A DNA stretch of 64,000 nucleotides from Marinobacter azerbaijanicus (GCF_030250645.1 NZ_JASSVS010000003.1:124001-188000); one strand, 5' to 3'; counted from the first letter of the stretch, positions 25,175-33,681 are shown. Notes: generated by a model from the sequence alone, not told the origin. Numbers and translations are program-made.

Positions 25175-25954
25175 ATGCCTGCATTTGCTGCCAATCTCTC
25201 AATGCTGTTTACCGAGGCGGACTTTATGGACCGCTTTCGGCTGGCACGTGAGGCGGGGTTTTCTGCTGTCGAGTACCTGTTCCCCTACGAGTGGCCGGAG
25301 GAAGATCTGAGGCATGAGCTTGATAGTAATGGCCTCACCCAGGTGCTTTTTAACCTGCCGCCTGGCGACTGGAATGCCGGCGAACGTGGCATTGCCTGTC
25401 TTCCCGATCGTGTGGAGGAATTCAGGGAAGGTGTGGAGCTGGCTATTCGCTATGCCCGTGCCCTGGACTGCAGGCGGGTGAACTGTCTCGCTGGCATACG
25501 CCCGGATTCGCTGGAGGAATCGCTCGCCTGGCAGACGCTGGTGGACAATGTGACCCACGCCGCCGCGAGGTTTGAAGAGGAAGGCATGACTCTTTGTCTT
25601 GAGGCCATCAACTCGCGGGTGGATATGCCGGGTTTCTTCCTGGACACCTCCGCCCGGGTCATGCAGCTGATTGAGGCGGTTGATGCAGACAACGTCAGGT
25701 TGCAGTATGACCTTTACCACATGCAGATCATGGAAGGGGACCTGATCCGCTCAGTGGAATGTCTGTTGCCGTGGATTGGCCATATCCAGTTTGCGGATAA
25801 TCCCGGTCGCCACGAGCCTGGCACTGGCGAGATTAACTTTCGGAATGTTTTCGCGGCCCTCGACCGCTTGGGGTATGGTGGCTGGGTGAGTGCCGAATAT
25901 CGTCCCAGTCACGACACAGCCGCAAGTCTGGACTGGTTCCGGAAGGGGGCCTGA
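25175..25954 (+). CDS. hyi: Hydroxypyruvate isomerase family protein
   Basis: 259 aa TIM-barrel sugar isomerase. It has the Hyi-type N terminus AANLSMLFTE and the metal/substrate residues in CLEAINSRVDMPGFFL, QYDLYHMQIMEGDL and IQFADNPGRHEPGTGEINF. It interconverts hydroxypyruvate and tartronate semialdehyde. It is translationally close (3 nt) to the reductase gene upstream, and the two form a two-gene operon. A small GTCGCC/GGCGAC hairpin follows at about 25957-25971 without a T run. Confidence 0.9.
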   Translation: MPAFAANLSMLFTEADFMDRFRLAREAGFSAVEYLFPYEWPEEDLRHELDSNGLTQVLFNLPPGDWNAGERGIACLPDRVEEFREGVELAIRYARALDCRRVNCLAGIRPDSLEESLAWQTLVDNVTHAAARFEEEGMTLCLEAINSRVDMPGFFLDTSARVMQLIEAVDADNVRLQYDLYHMQIMEGDLIRSVECLLPWIGHIQFADNPGRHEPGTGEINFRNVFAALDRLGYGGWVSAEYRPSHDTAASLDWFRKGA

Positions 25955-26058
25955 CCGTCGCCATTGGCGACACCCTCTTACAAGATCGTAACTGGCCGGC
26001 AACCGATGTTCTTCGTACCCTAGCTGTTAATGTAATCCGCTATTCAGGAGGCTAACCG

Positions 26059-26739
26059 GTGAAAGCACTGGTAATTGAAGACGATCAGGACGTGGCAAAC
26101 TACCTTGTCAAAGGGCTGAAAGAGTCTGATTTTGTCGTGGACCATGCGGCGGATGGCAAGGACGGGATGATGATGGCGGCCAGCGAAGACTACGACATCA
26201 TGATTGTTGATCGCATGCTGCCGGGCATGGATGGTCTGTCGATTATCAAGACGGTACGCGCCACCGGTAATCAGGTGCCCGTGCTGATCCTCAGCGCCCT
26301 GGGTGATGTCGATGACCGTGTGGAAGGCCTGCGGGGCGGCGGTGACGACTACCTAACCAAGCCCTTCTCCTTCACCGAGTTGCTGGCGCGGATTGAATCC
26401 CTGGTTCGCCGCAACCGCCAGTCTGCGGAAACCGAAACTGTGCTGCGGGTAGCGGACCTGGAAATGGATCTGCTGGCCAGGACCGTCAAGCGGGCAGGAC
26501 ACAACATCGATGTCCAACCACGGGAGTTCCGTCTGCTGGAATACCTCATGCGCAACGCCGGGCAGGTGGTCACTCGCACCATGCTGCTTGAGAAAGTATG
26601 GGACTATCATTTCGATCCCCAGACTAACGTCATTGATGTGCATATCAGCCGCCTGAGGGCAAAAATCGACAAGGAGTTCGATACCCCCTTGCTGCAGACC
26701 ATCCGGGGTGCAGGGTACATGTTGCGTGAAACTGCTTAG
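26059..26739 (+). CDS. OmpR/PhoB-family response regulator
   Basis: 226 aa. The receiver domain contains the acidic pair in VIEDDQD, phospho-Asp in MIVDRMLPGMDG and the Lys in YLTKPFSFTELLAR. The C-terminal winged helix ends LRAKIDKEFDTPLLQTIRG and a GYMLRE tail, closest to the CusR/IrlR/CopR type. The start codon is GTG at 26059 with AGGAGG 7 nt upstream. It overlaps the kinase gene by 14 nt. The signal and targets are unknown, as no metal-efflux genes lie next to it. Confidence 0.92.
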   Translation: MKALVIEDDQDVANYLVKGLKESDFVVDHAADGKDGMMMAASEDYDIMIVDRMLPGMDGLSIIKTVRATGNQVPVLILSALGDVDDRVEGLRGGGDDYLTKPFSFTELLARIESLVRRNRQSAETETVLRVADLEMDLLARTVKRAGHNIDVQPREFRLLEYLMRNAGQVVTRTMLLEKVWDYHFDPQTNVIDVHISRLRAKIDKEFDTPLLQTIRGAGYMLRETA

Positions 26740-28201
26740 CCAGCTCAGAACTTCATCGTTCCAGTTAGCCCTGCTGTATATGGTGGTGTTTGCCACCTCG
26801 GTTTTCCTGTTGCTGGCGTTTATCTACTGGCGTACAGCAGGATTCATGACGGCCCAGACCGATGAAACCATTGAGGCCGAGATTGCCGGCCTTGCTGAGC
26901 AGTACCGCGGTAGCGGTATCAATGGCCTGATTTCCATTATCCGCGAGCGTGTCGCTCGCGATCCCAATGCCAAATCCATCTACCTGCTCACCACTGACGA
27001 TTTTCTCAAACTCGCCGGCAATATCGAAACCTGGCCCAAGGGGTCACGCTCGGAAAGTGGATGGATCAATTTCACACTGGATGAATCTGTCGGCTGGACT
27101 GGCCCCGAGCGTCTGGCACGTGCACGTATCTTCGAGGTGCAGGGCGGTCTGCGTTTGCTGGTTGGTCGTGATGTGGATGAACTGACCAATCTGAAAAAGG
27201 TGATTGAGACAGCCATCAACTGGGGTATGGGGATTACCCTGGCCCTGGCGCTGCTGGGTGGCTTTCTGATGAGTCGAAGCACCACCCGGCGCATCGAGGT
27301 GATTAATAACACGTCCCGACGAATCATGAATGGCCACCTGTCTCTACGGATACCTACCCGCGGCACAGACGATGATTTCGACCAACTGGCGGAAAATCTT
27401 AACCAGATGCTGGACCGGATTGTGTATCTGATGGAAGGCATACGCCACGTTTCCGACAGCATAGCCCACGACCTGAGAACTCCGCTGACCCGCCTGCGCA
27501 ATCAACTGGAAAATACCCTGATGTCCGTGGACAACGATGAAGCACGGGAACAGGCCGGCAAGGCCGTGGCGGAAGCGGATCAACTGCTGGCCACGTTCAA
27601 TGCCCTGTTGCGTATAGCCCGCCTGGAAACCCGTGGTAATACCGCGGATATGAAACAGGTGTCTCTGGGAGAGCTGGTCAGCGATGCCTGTGAACTTTAT
27701 GAGGCACTGGCGGAAGATAAGGATCAGGATTTCGAGCAGTCACTGGAGGGTGAAGTGGTGATCGAGGGTGACCGGGACCTGCTGTTCCAGATGGTCAGCA
27801 ACCTGATCGATAATGCCATCAAGTACACCCCCGAAAAGGGCAAGATCCGGGTGAATGTTCGCAAGGAAGGGAACGACGCAATTTTCGAGGTGGGCGATAG
27901 CGGTATCGGTATTCCCGACGAAGAAAAAGACCAGGTATTCCAGCGTTTCTATCGGGTCGGAAAGAGCCGGTCACTGCCCGGAAATGGGCTTGGACTGAGT
28001 CTTGTCAGTGCCGTGGCCGAGATACACCAGGGGGTTATCTCCCTGAGTGATCACTACCCGGGCAGGGAGAACCCGGGACTTATGGTGACGGTTCGTATAC
28101 CCGCCTACTCACCGAACCGGAAGCGTCTCAGGGATACTCAGACGATTCCGGCATCGGAAGCCGGAGAGCAAACGTCACCGGGAGAACTCAAAGGTGCCTG
28201 A
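26726..28201 (+). CDS. Sensor histidine kinase partner of the upstream regulator
   Basis: 491 aa from the GTG at 26726 (VKLLSQLRTS), overlapping the regulator. There are two membrane segments (about residues 12-35 and 163-185) with a ~125-residue periplasmic sensor between them, then HAMP, the H-box DSIAHDLRTPLTRLRNQLE, N-box LIDNAIKYTP and G-boxes GDSGIGIPDEE and GNGLGLSLV. The ~25-residue tail after the ATPase domain is Ser/Thr/Glu-rich. A minus-strand hypothetical gene ends at the adjacent base. Confidence 0.93.
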   Translation: MKLLSQLRTSSFQLALLYMVVFATSVFLLLAFIYWRTAGFMTAQTDETIEAEIAGLAEQYRGSGINGLISIIRERVARDPNAKSIYLLTTDDFLKLAGNIETWPKGSRSESGWINFTLDESVGWTGPERLARARIFEVQGGLRLLVGRDVDELTNLKKVIETAINWGMGITLALALLGGFLMSRSTTRRIEVINNTSRRIMNGHLSLRIPTRGTDDDFDQLAENLNQMLDRIVYLMEGIRHVSDSIAHDLRTPLTRLRNQLENTLMSVDNDEAREQAGKAVAEADQLLATFNALLRIARLETRGNTADMKQVSLGELVSDACELYEALAEDKDQDFEQSLEGEVVIEGDRDLLFQMVSNLIDNAIKYTPEKGKIRVNVRKEGNDAIFEVGDSGIGIPDEEKDQVFQRFYRVGKSRSLPGNGLGLSLVSAVAEIHQGVISLSDHYPGRENPGLMVTVRIPAYSPNRKRLRDTQTIPASEAGEQTSPGELKGA

Positions 28202-28489
28202 TCAGTTGCCGGTAACACCCCGGAACTGGTTTACACGGCTGATCAGAGGCTTGATCAGCGGGTCGGTACGGGTTTCGATGGCGGTCAGAAGCCCGTCAAT
28301 CTGTGACCGACGGCGATCAATCTTCGCCTGAATACTGTCCCACTCGCCTTCCAGGTGTTTCTGTTCCAGCATGATGAAAGCCGCCAGGTTGTGGCGGTTC
28401 AGTTTGGCGGTAATGCCGTACTGGTCCAGCCGGTATCCGATAGTGTCCAGACCGTTCAGCGCGGTGTTGATGAGTTTCTGAGTATTCAT
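28202..28489 (-). CDS. Hypothetical small helical protein
   Basis: 95 aa with no signal peptide or membrane segment. It is predicted mostly helical, with a charged central helix (EQKHLEGEWDSIQAKIDRRR). I do not recognise a family. The size and amphipathic helices are reminiscent of phasin-like or small coiled-coil proteins, but there is no motif to support that. Its stop abuts the kinase stop without spacing. A GGGGC-type ribosome site precedes the ATG at 28489. The codon pattern looks like the neighbouring genes, so I think it is real. Confidence 0.6.
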   Translation of the reverse strand: MNTQKLINTALNGLDTIGYRLDQYGITAKLNRHNLAAFIMLEQKHLEGEWDSIQAKIDRRRSQIDGLLTAIETRTDPLIKPLISRVNQFRGVTGN

Positions 28490-28724
28490 ATTGGTGCCCC
28501 GTTTGTTTCTGAAAGTGTCGATCGGTCAAAGTTGCGATTGGCATAGATTTATATGGATCAGACACTAACGCCACTCTCTAGAGTGAACAACCTAATACCT
28601 GCCCTGAAAAAAACGTAATTGTGTAGCCACCACCGTGTAACCTCGCTTATGCATAATTGTGTCTGTAGTTATGGAAGCCAGCGGAATCTCTGCTTGCTTC
28701 TCCCTCCCGCACAGCGCTAGCCTT

Positions 28725-28749
28725 ACCCCGTTTTTACGGGGTTTTTTTA
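28725..28749 (+). terminator. Intrinsic terminator inside the greB leader
   Basis: ACCCCGT/ACGGGGT 7-bp stem with a TTTT loop and a run of seven T residues, ending 22 nt before the greB start. There is no plus-strand gene between the kinase stop (28201) and this point, so it ends either an unannotated small RNA in 28490-28724 or acts as a greB leader attenuator. Confidence 0.8.
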
Positions 28750-28770
28750 TTTCTACACGATGATTTATCT

Positions 28771-29262
28771 ATGGCCAGAACCCGCTACATCACAGCGGAG
28801 GGCGAAAAGGCCCTGCGTGAAGAACTGCGTTTCCTGTGGAAGGAGAAGCGCCCGGAGGTCACCCAGTCAGTGCGTGAAGCCGCTGCCCAGGGAGATCGGT
28901 CAGAGAACGCCGAATACATATACGGTAAAAAGCAGTTGCGGGAAATTGACCGCCGAGTGCGCTTCCTGACCAAACGGCTCGAGGAACTGACCGTGGTGGA
29001 CCGGTTGCCGGATGATCGCGGCAAAGTATTCTTCGGCGCCTGGGTGACCATTGAGAACGAGGACGGCGAAGAAAACACCTATCGGTTGGTCGGGCCGGAT
29101 GAGTTTGACCTGTCGAGAGGGTATTTGAGCATCGATTCCCCCATGGCCCGCGCCCTGCTGGGCAAGCGTGTTGATGATGAGGTCGGCGTGCGCACCCCGG
29201 ATGGCTGGAACCACGTTGTTATTACCGATATCCGTTACGACCCACTGACGTCCGACAAGTGA
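28771..29262 (+). CDS. greB: Transcription elongation factor GreB
   Basis: 163 aa. The N-terminal coiled coil carries the acidic tip in DRSENAEYIYGKKQLREID (the GreA/GreB motif that stimulates RNA polymerase cleavage), and the C-terminal FKBP-like domain contains ITDIRYDP. The strongly basic coiled coil distinguishes GreB from GreA. There is no obvious Shine-Dalgarno before the ATG, and a terminator lies just upstream, which suggests controlled or low expression. Confidence 0.94.
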   Translation: MARTRYITAEGEKALREELRFLWKEKRPEVTQSVREAAAQGDRSENAEYIYGKKQLREIDRRVRFLTKRLEELTVVDRLPDDRGKVFFGAWVTIENEDGEENTYRLVGPDEFDLSRGYLSIDSPMARALLGKRVDDEVGVRTPDGWNHVVITDIRYDPLTSDK

Positions 29263-29327
29263 GGGGTGTCACAAAAATGGCGACCGCCCGGGTTTTTTGT
29301 CGTTTTTGGCGATAGACTGATCAAAAA

Positions 29328-29355
29328 TTGTCAGTCTGAATGGCGTCTGTATAAT
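29328..29355 (+). promoter_or_regulatory. Sigma-70-type promoter of the small secreted-protein gene
   Basis: TTGTCA (29328-29333), a 16-nt spacer and TATAAT (29350-29355) lie 72 nt before the ATG at 29428. The -10 hexamer is perfect. Confidence 0.65.
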
Positions 29356-29427
29356 TAATGTCCATAGTGGTCGTATTAATCCGACAGATGCCTGGGTACG
29401 ACAGGGAAACAATAAAAGGCAGTGGAT

Positions 29428-29871
29428 ATGGGCGGATTCGATACAAGCAGGACAAGTGTCGGCTTGACCTTACTGGTGGTGGCCCTGTCGCCACTGGTTT
29501 GGGCACAGACCGGTGAAGATAACGTTGAGGGCGGGGCGTTCAGTTTCGAGGAGCGATCGACTCTGGACACCATCCCCTTCCGTTCAATGGAAGAGGAATC
29601 TCTCGCCAACACCGTGATCGAAGGCGGGCTGGAAGCGCCAGCGGCTGGCGTGCCGGTGCAACCGAGAACCGACGAGGATTTTTACCTTGATCCACTTGCC
29701 CTGCAGCCCAGAGACCCGCGGACTGATCTCGGGCGCAGTGAGATACCGGTGGAATTCCGCTTCAGTAATCCCAAGTCCATTCCCGGGCAAACCCACGGTA
29801 ACAACTACACTATACGCCTACCAACGAACCGGAATTACGGGGCTTTCAATACTACAACCTCTGAACGGTAA
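29428..29871 (+). CDS. Hypothetical secreted protein
   Basis: 147 aa. A signal peptide covers about residues 1-28 (hydrophobic VGLTLLVVALSPLVWA, cleavage after WAQ is plausible). The mature part is acidic and Pro/Arg-containing with no cysteines. I do not recognise the family. It has its own good promoter at 29328-29355, so it is likely expressed as a single gene. Its end lies 19 nt from the end of the convergent recombinase-like gene. Confidence 0.6.
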   Translation: MGGFDTSRTSVGLTLLVVALSPLVWAQTGEDNVEGGAFSFEERSTLDTIPFRSMEEESLANTVIEGGLEAPAAGVPVQPRTDEDFYLDPLALQPRDPRTDLGRSEIPVEFRFSNPKSIPGQTHGNNYTIRLPTNRNYGAFNTTTSER

Positions 29872-29890
29872 GCTGCTTGCCGACCCTGGT

Positions 29891-30202
29891 TCAGGCAGCG
29901 GCGATGCCTTCGGCTTCAGTTTTACCCAGCACATCTTCGTAAAAAAACGCCAGGGCCTGCTTTGCCTGGTTCAGACGCGCGCGTGACACTTCCAGGCGTT
30001 CACTCAGATAGGCCAGAAAGATCTGTTGGTCGCCAGGTTGCAGTGTCTCCGGGCTTTTCAGGTCATGGAACAGCACGAAACGGGAAATCCAGTGGAGGTA
30101 AGTCTGCTCTGCGCGATGGTTTAACTGATGCTTGCGGATGGCGCCAGTGACCTGCCTGACAAGGCCGGGCTGTGACTGTTCCAGTGCCTCGGTAATATCC
30201 AT
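29891..30202 (-). CDS. Lone SAM-like core-binding domain of the tyrosine recombinase type
   Basis: 103 aa from the ATG at 30202 (GGAAG 6 nt upstream). The sequence is like the N-terminal DNA-binding domain of tyrosine integrases: HQLNHRAEQTYLHWISRFVL, HDLKSPETLQ, FLAYLSERLEVSRARLNQAK and ALAFFYEDVLG. It stops before any catalytic domain, and no R...HxxR...Y block follows in any frame nearby. It could be an integron or phage integrase remnant, or a domesticated small DNA-binding protein. The well-formed start site favours the latter. Confidence 0.7.
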   Translation of the reverse strand: MDITEALEQSQPGLVRQVTGAIRKHQLNHRAEQTYLHWISRFVLFHDLKSPETLQPGDQQIFLAYLSERLEVSRARLNQAKQALAFFYEDVLGKTEAEGIAAA

Positions 30203-30350
30203 GATGCGTCTTCCGTGTGGATTGTTGTTCTTATATTGCGCGCATCTTATGACAATCGTTTGACCGTCGCAAAAACTTTCACGGAAAGAATTGACTGAGA
30301 GCAACAGCCGGGATGACTGCCGCCCCCGTTAAGGCTGGTCGACCGACTTT

Positions 30351-30611
30351 TTACTTCAGGGCTTCGAGCTTGTCGATGTACTTCTGCATGGCTTCCTCGG
30401 AAGACATTCCCTTTACCTTTTCCCAGGCGTCGTACTTGGCGCGGCCGACGAAATCCATCATGCCCGGGCGCTTTCCGCTGACATCACCTTCAGTGGCCTG
30501 TTTGTAGAGGGCGTAGAACTCCAGCTTCATTTCGTTGGACGGCTTGAAGTCACCTTCGGCATTCTGGATGTAGTTCACGGCTTCGTCGAAACGGGTTTTC
30601 AGGTCACTCAT
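30351..30611 (-). CDS. Acyl-CoA-binding protein
   Basis: 86 aa, the usual ACBP length. It has the four-helix ACBP signature residues in FYALYKQATEGDVSG, then RPGMMDFVGRAKYDAWEKVKG and a terminal YIDKLEALK. It binds medium and long acyl-CoA thioesters in the cytosol and buffers the pool. Lipid storage and wax-ester metabolism in Marinobacter-type bacteria would fit, but that is context, not sequence evidence. It is monocistronic and divergent from the T6SS cluster. Confidence 0.95.
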   Translation of the reverse strand: MSDLKTRFDEAVNYIQNAEGDFKPSNEMKLEFYALYKQATEGDVSGKRPGMMDFVGRAKYDAWEKVKGMSSEEAMQKYIDKLEALK

Positions 30612-30926
30612 GTGGGGTTCCTTTTTTGTGGCGTTGAATCCGTTGCTCACGGTGACGCAAAGTATATCCAGAGATACTGTGGTCGTCATTGGCTGATCGT
30701 TCCAATACGCCCAGCGGTTTCGTCAATGGGGCGTCCTCCTGGCCAAAACATCGACGACTTGGCAATTCCTTGCCCGGGAACGGATTTTTGCCAGTAGCTG
30801 GCCAGTTTTTGCTTGAGTACCCGATTTATCCTGTGTAGAGTTTCGTCCGTAGCGCGCCAGGAAGGTGCGCACAATGGACTGTACTACAGCAACTGAGTTT
30901 GCACATGGACCACAGGGAGCAAGCGC
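30612..30926. promoter_or_regulatory. Divergent control region between the ACBP gene and the T6SS cluster
   Basis: A 315-nt gap with no credible gene. TTGAGT (30813-30818), a 17-nt spacer and TAGAGT (30836-30841) form a weak sigma-70-type promoter toward tssB. A small GCCAG-TAG-CTGGC hairpin precedes it (about 30790-30803). Two TGGC...TTGC motifs resemble -24/-12 elements, but their spacing is one base short for sigma-54. Nothing else is recognised. Confidence 0.35.
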
Positions 30927-31427
30927 ATGTCTTCAAAAGACGGTTCCGTCGCGCCTAAAGAGCGCATCAATATCAAGTATGTCCCCGCCACCGGTGATCA
31001 GCAGGCTGAAACAGAGCTACCGCTGAAGATGTTTGTCGTTGGTGACTTCAAGGGGCAGGCCGAAGAAACTCCGATCGAAGACCGTAAGGCCATTTCCGTC
31101 GACAAGAACAACTTCCGTTCTGTGATGTCGGAAGCCGGTCTCACCCTCTCTACTGCTGTCACCAACAAGCTGGACGAAGAAGCCGATGAACTGCCGGTTA
31201 ACCTCGAGTTCCAGACCCTGGATGACTTCTCCCCGGACAGTATCTCCCGCCAGGTGCCGGAGCTGAAGAAGCTGATTGAGCTTCGCGAAGCACTGGTTGC
31301 CCTCAAGGGCCCGCTGGGTAACGTGCCATCGTTCCGCTCCAAGCTGCAGGAGCTGCTGGACAACGATGAAGCCCGCGACAAACTCCTTCAGGAGCTTGAG
31401 CTGGCCACGGACGAAAACGGCGAATAA
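30927..31427 (+). CDS. tssB: Type VI secretion sheath small subunit TssB
   Basis: 166 aa. TssB (VipA/ImpB) pairs with TssC to form the contractile sheath. The family pattern is clear: RINIKYVPATGD near the N terminus, the MFVVGDFKG strand, and the FRSVM and LEFQTLDDFSPDSI segments. The C-terminal helices provide the ClpV-linked contacts. It starts the T6SS gene run, 64 nt before tssC. No membrane or signal sequence is present. The start ATG has GGGAG 7 nt upstream. Confidence 0.96.
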   Translation: MSSKDGSVAPKERINIKYVPATGDQQAETELPLKMFVVGDFKGQAEETPIEDRKAISVDKNNFRSVMSEAGLTLSTAVTNKLDEEADELPVNLEFQTLDDFSPDSISRQVPELKKLIELREALVALKGPLGNVPSFRSKLQELLDNDEARDKLLQELELATDENGE

Positions 31428-31491
31428 TCCGGATTCTGCCATTACTGGCAGGTCTCACTTTTCTATCAAAAACGTACTGAAGGGATGTGGT

Positions 31492-32994
31492 ATGTCTGAT
31501 ACTGCTGAGCAGCAATCTGCTGCCTCCGAATCCGTTGCGGATGACCGTCAATCAGGAGCTGAAGGCTCTCTGCTGGACCAGGTAATGGCCAACAGTCGCA
31601 TGGCTCCCGCCGACGAAGGCTATGACGTGGCGCGCCGCGGCGTGGCGACCTTTATTTCCAACCTGCTGAAAAGCGACGAGAAAGGCCAGCCGGTCAACAA
31701 GGCATTGGTTGACCAGATGGTGGTCGAGCTGGACCGCAAGATCAGCGCCCAGATGGATGAAATCCTGCATGCACCCAAGCTGCAGGAACTGGAATCCTCC
31801 TGGCGCGGCCTGAAACTGATGGTTGATCGCACCGATTTCCGCGAGAACATCAAGGTGGATATCCTCCACGCCACCAAGACCGAACTGCTGGAAGACTTCG
31901 AGTTTGCGCCCGACGTGACCCAGACCGGTTTCTACAAGCACATCTACTCAACCGAATACGGCCAGTTTGGCGGAGAGCCAGTAGGCGCCGTGGTCGGTAA
32001 CTATGCGTTCACGCCTTCCACTCCGGATATGAAGCTGCTGCAGTACGTGTCTTCCGTGGGTGCCATGGCCCATGCGCCGTTCCTGTCCTCCGTTGCGCCA
32101 TCCTTCTTCGGTGTCGACAGCTATCAGGAACTGCCCGCCATCAAGGAACTGAAGGCCGTTTTCGAAGGCCCGAAATATGCCAAGTGGCGCTCCCTGCGGG
32201 AGTCGGAAGACGCCCGCTACCTGGGCCTGACGTCACCACGCTTCCTGCTGCGGGTGCCTTACGACCCCACCGAAAACCCGGTGCGCAGCTTCAACTACAA
32301 GGAAGAGGTGTCCGGTGACCATGAGCATTACCTGTGGGGCAACACCGCCTACCTGTTGGCCACGCGCCTGACCGAAAGCTTCGCCAAGTACCGCTGGTGC
32401 CCGAACATCATCGGCCCGCAAAGCGGTGGTTCGGTGGAAGACCTGCCGGTCCACACCTTTGAATCCTTCGGCCAGCTGGAAGCCAAGATTCCGACCGAGG
32501 TGCTGATCACCGACCGTCGCGAATACGAAATGGCCGACGAAGGCTTTATTGCGCTGACCATGCGCAAGGGCAGCGACAACGCGGCCTTCTTCTCCGCCAA
32601 CTCGGTGCAGAAGCCCAAGCAGTTCCCCAACACCAAGGAAGGCAAGGAAGCGGAGACCAACTACAAGCTGGGTACACAACTGCCTTACATGATGATCGTC
32701 AACCGCCTGGCCCACTACATCAAGGTGCTGCAGCGGGAGCAGATCGGTTCCTGGAAAGAACGCCAGGACCTGGAGCGGGAACTGAACACCTGGATTCGCC
32801 AGTACGTGGCTGACCAGGAAAACCCGCCGGCGGACGTTCGCAGCCGTCGTCCATTGCGCGCTGCCAAGGTGATTGTTTCCGACGTGGAAGGCGACCCGGG
32901 CTGGTACTCGGTGTCCCTGGCGGTTCGTCCGCACTTCAAGTACATGGGTGCGAACTTCGAGCTGTCACTCGTCGGCCGTCTGGACAAGGACTAA
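31492..32994 (+). CDS. tssC: Type VI secretion sheath large subunit TssC
   Basis: 500 aa from the ATG at 31492 (AAGGG 8 nt upstream), the normal length. The conserved blocks ELESSWRGLKLMVDRTDF, VGNYAFTPSTPDM, FLLRVPYDP and the C-terminal SDVEGDPGWY are all present. TssC (VipB/ImpC) forms the outer sheath with TssB, which contracts to drive the Hcp tube. tssE starts 4 nt downstream, so the pair is translationally linked. Confidence 0.97.
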   Translation: MSDTAEQQSAASESVADDRQSGAEGSLLDQVMANSRMAPADEGYDVARRGVATFISNLLKSDEKGQPVNKALVDQMVVELDRKISAQMDEILHAPKLQELESSWRGLKLMVDRTDFRENIKVDILHATKTELLEDFEFAPDVTQTGFYKHIYSTEYGQFGGEPVGAVVGNYAFTPSTPDMKLLQYVSSVGAMAHAPFLSSVAPSFFGVDSYQELPAIKELKAVFEGPKYAKWRSLRESEDARYLGLTSPRFLLRVPYDPTENPVRSFNYKEEVSGDHEHYLWGNTAYLLATRLTESFAKYRWCPNIIGPQSGGSVEDLPVHTFESFGQLEAKIPTEVLITDRREYEMADEGFIALTMRKGSDNAAFFSANSVQKPKQFPNTKEGKEAETNYKLGTQLPYMMIVNRLAHYIKVLQREQIGSWKERQDLERELNTWIRQYVADQENPPADVRSRRPLRAAKVIVSDVEGDPGWYSVSLAVRPHFKYMGANFELSLVGRLDKD

Positions 32995-32997
32995 CCC

Positions 32998-33438
32998 GTG
33001 TTCAGTAGCACCGGTGCTGACGGTGTTCAGGCTTCGGGCGGCAGCCTGTTCGAACGATTGGAGCAGGCTGCCGAACCCGCGGGGCAGAGCATGGGGGAAG
33101 TGACCCATGTGGTGGATTCCATCAAGCGCCATCTGGTTCGCCTGCTGAATGCCCATCCGGGCAACAGCGAGAGCGTGCCGGACCTGGGGCTGGTGGATTT
33201 CAATGACGCCACTCTGGGTACCCATGACCTGAACATTCGTATTCGCGGCGCCATACGGCAGTGTATTGAGAAGTTCGAGCCCAGGGTTAACCGGGTGGAT
33301 GTGATGGCGATGCCCCAGGGGCCGGATCCATTGCAGTTGCGGTTCCAGGTGACGGTCTACCTGAAGGTGGGTTCGGAAGACGATAAGACGACCATCGATT
33401 TGTTATTGGATGACAAGCGCTACTACCGGGTGATTTAA
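32998..33438 (+). CDS. tssE: Type VI baseplate subunit TssE (gp25-like)
   Basis: 146 aa with a GTG start at 32998 and AAGGA 7-8 nt upstream inside the tssC end. It is related to phage T4 gp25: LVDFNDATLG, then IRQCIEKFEPRV with the Glu-Pro-Arg motif, then LRFQVTVYLKV. It starts sheath polymerisation at the baseplate wedge. The gene is followed by a 268-nt gap filled by two large hairpins before tssF, an unusual break inside a T6SS operon. Confidence 0.93.
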   Translation: MFSSTGADGVQASGGSLFERLEQAAEPAGQSMGEVTHVVDSIKRHLVRLLNAHPGNSESVPDLGLVDFNDATLGTHDLNIRIRGAIRQCIEKFEPRVNRVDVMAMPQGPDPLQLRFQVTVYLKVGSEDDKTTIDLLLDDKRYYRVI

Positions 33439-33470
33439 CGTCATTCGAAGTAGCTTGAAGACACGGATGA

Positions 33471-33582
33471 GAGTGGGGGTGTAGTCAGGCTTCCAAAAGT
33501 GTGCGGAGCCATGGATGGCGGAGCCCAAGCGCCCATGGATGGGCTTGCAGCGTCTTTTGGAAGCCTGACTACACCGCCACTC
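33471..33582. repeat. Long intergenic hairpin, family 1, copy C1
   Basis: 29-bp arms with one mismatch (33471-33499 with 33554-33582) enclose a 54-nt core starting GTGCGGAGCCATGGATGGCG, as in copies B and D. The second half of the core is altered and forms its own inner hairpin GCCCAT-GG-ATGGGC. The arm sequence (containing GTAGTCAGGCTTCC) is not shared with B or D. It lies 32 nt after the tssE stop and is followed after 7 nt by family 2 copy C2. Confidence 0.9.
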
Positions 33583-33589
33583 GGAGTCA

Positions 33590-33681
33590 GAGGGGGACGG
33601 CGATACCTTTTCTTCTGGGAAAAAGAACTCGCTTCGCTCAGACACCTTTTTCCCGGCAGAAAAGGCATCCCCATCCCCCTC
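33590..33681. repeat. Long intergenic hairpin, family 2, copy C2
   Basis: 92 bp, the same length as copy A. The inner stem and loop match copy A almost exactly (CCTTTTCTTCTGGGAAAA, CTCGCTTCGCTCAGACACC, CCCGGCAGAAAAGG). The outer arm (33590-33607 with 33664-33681) has a different, G-rich sequence but still pairs. Of its three mismatches, two become G-U on minus-strand RNA. It ends 25 nt before the tssF start, so it lies in that gene's leader, and tssF has no good Shine-Dalgarno. Confidence 0.88.

Noticed and set aside
30758..30815. Two sigma-54-like motifs (TGGC...TTGC) upstream of tssB
   Set aside because: The GG-to-GC spacing is 9 nt at both (about 30769-30782 and 30799-30812), and sigma-54 promoters require 10. 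Not listed as promoters.
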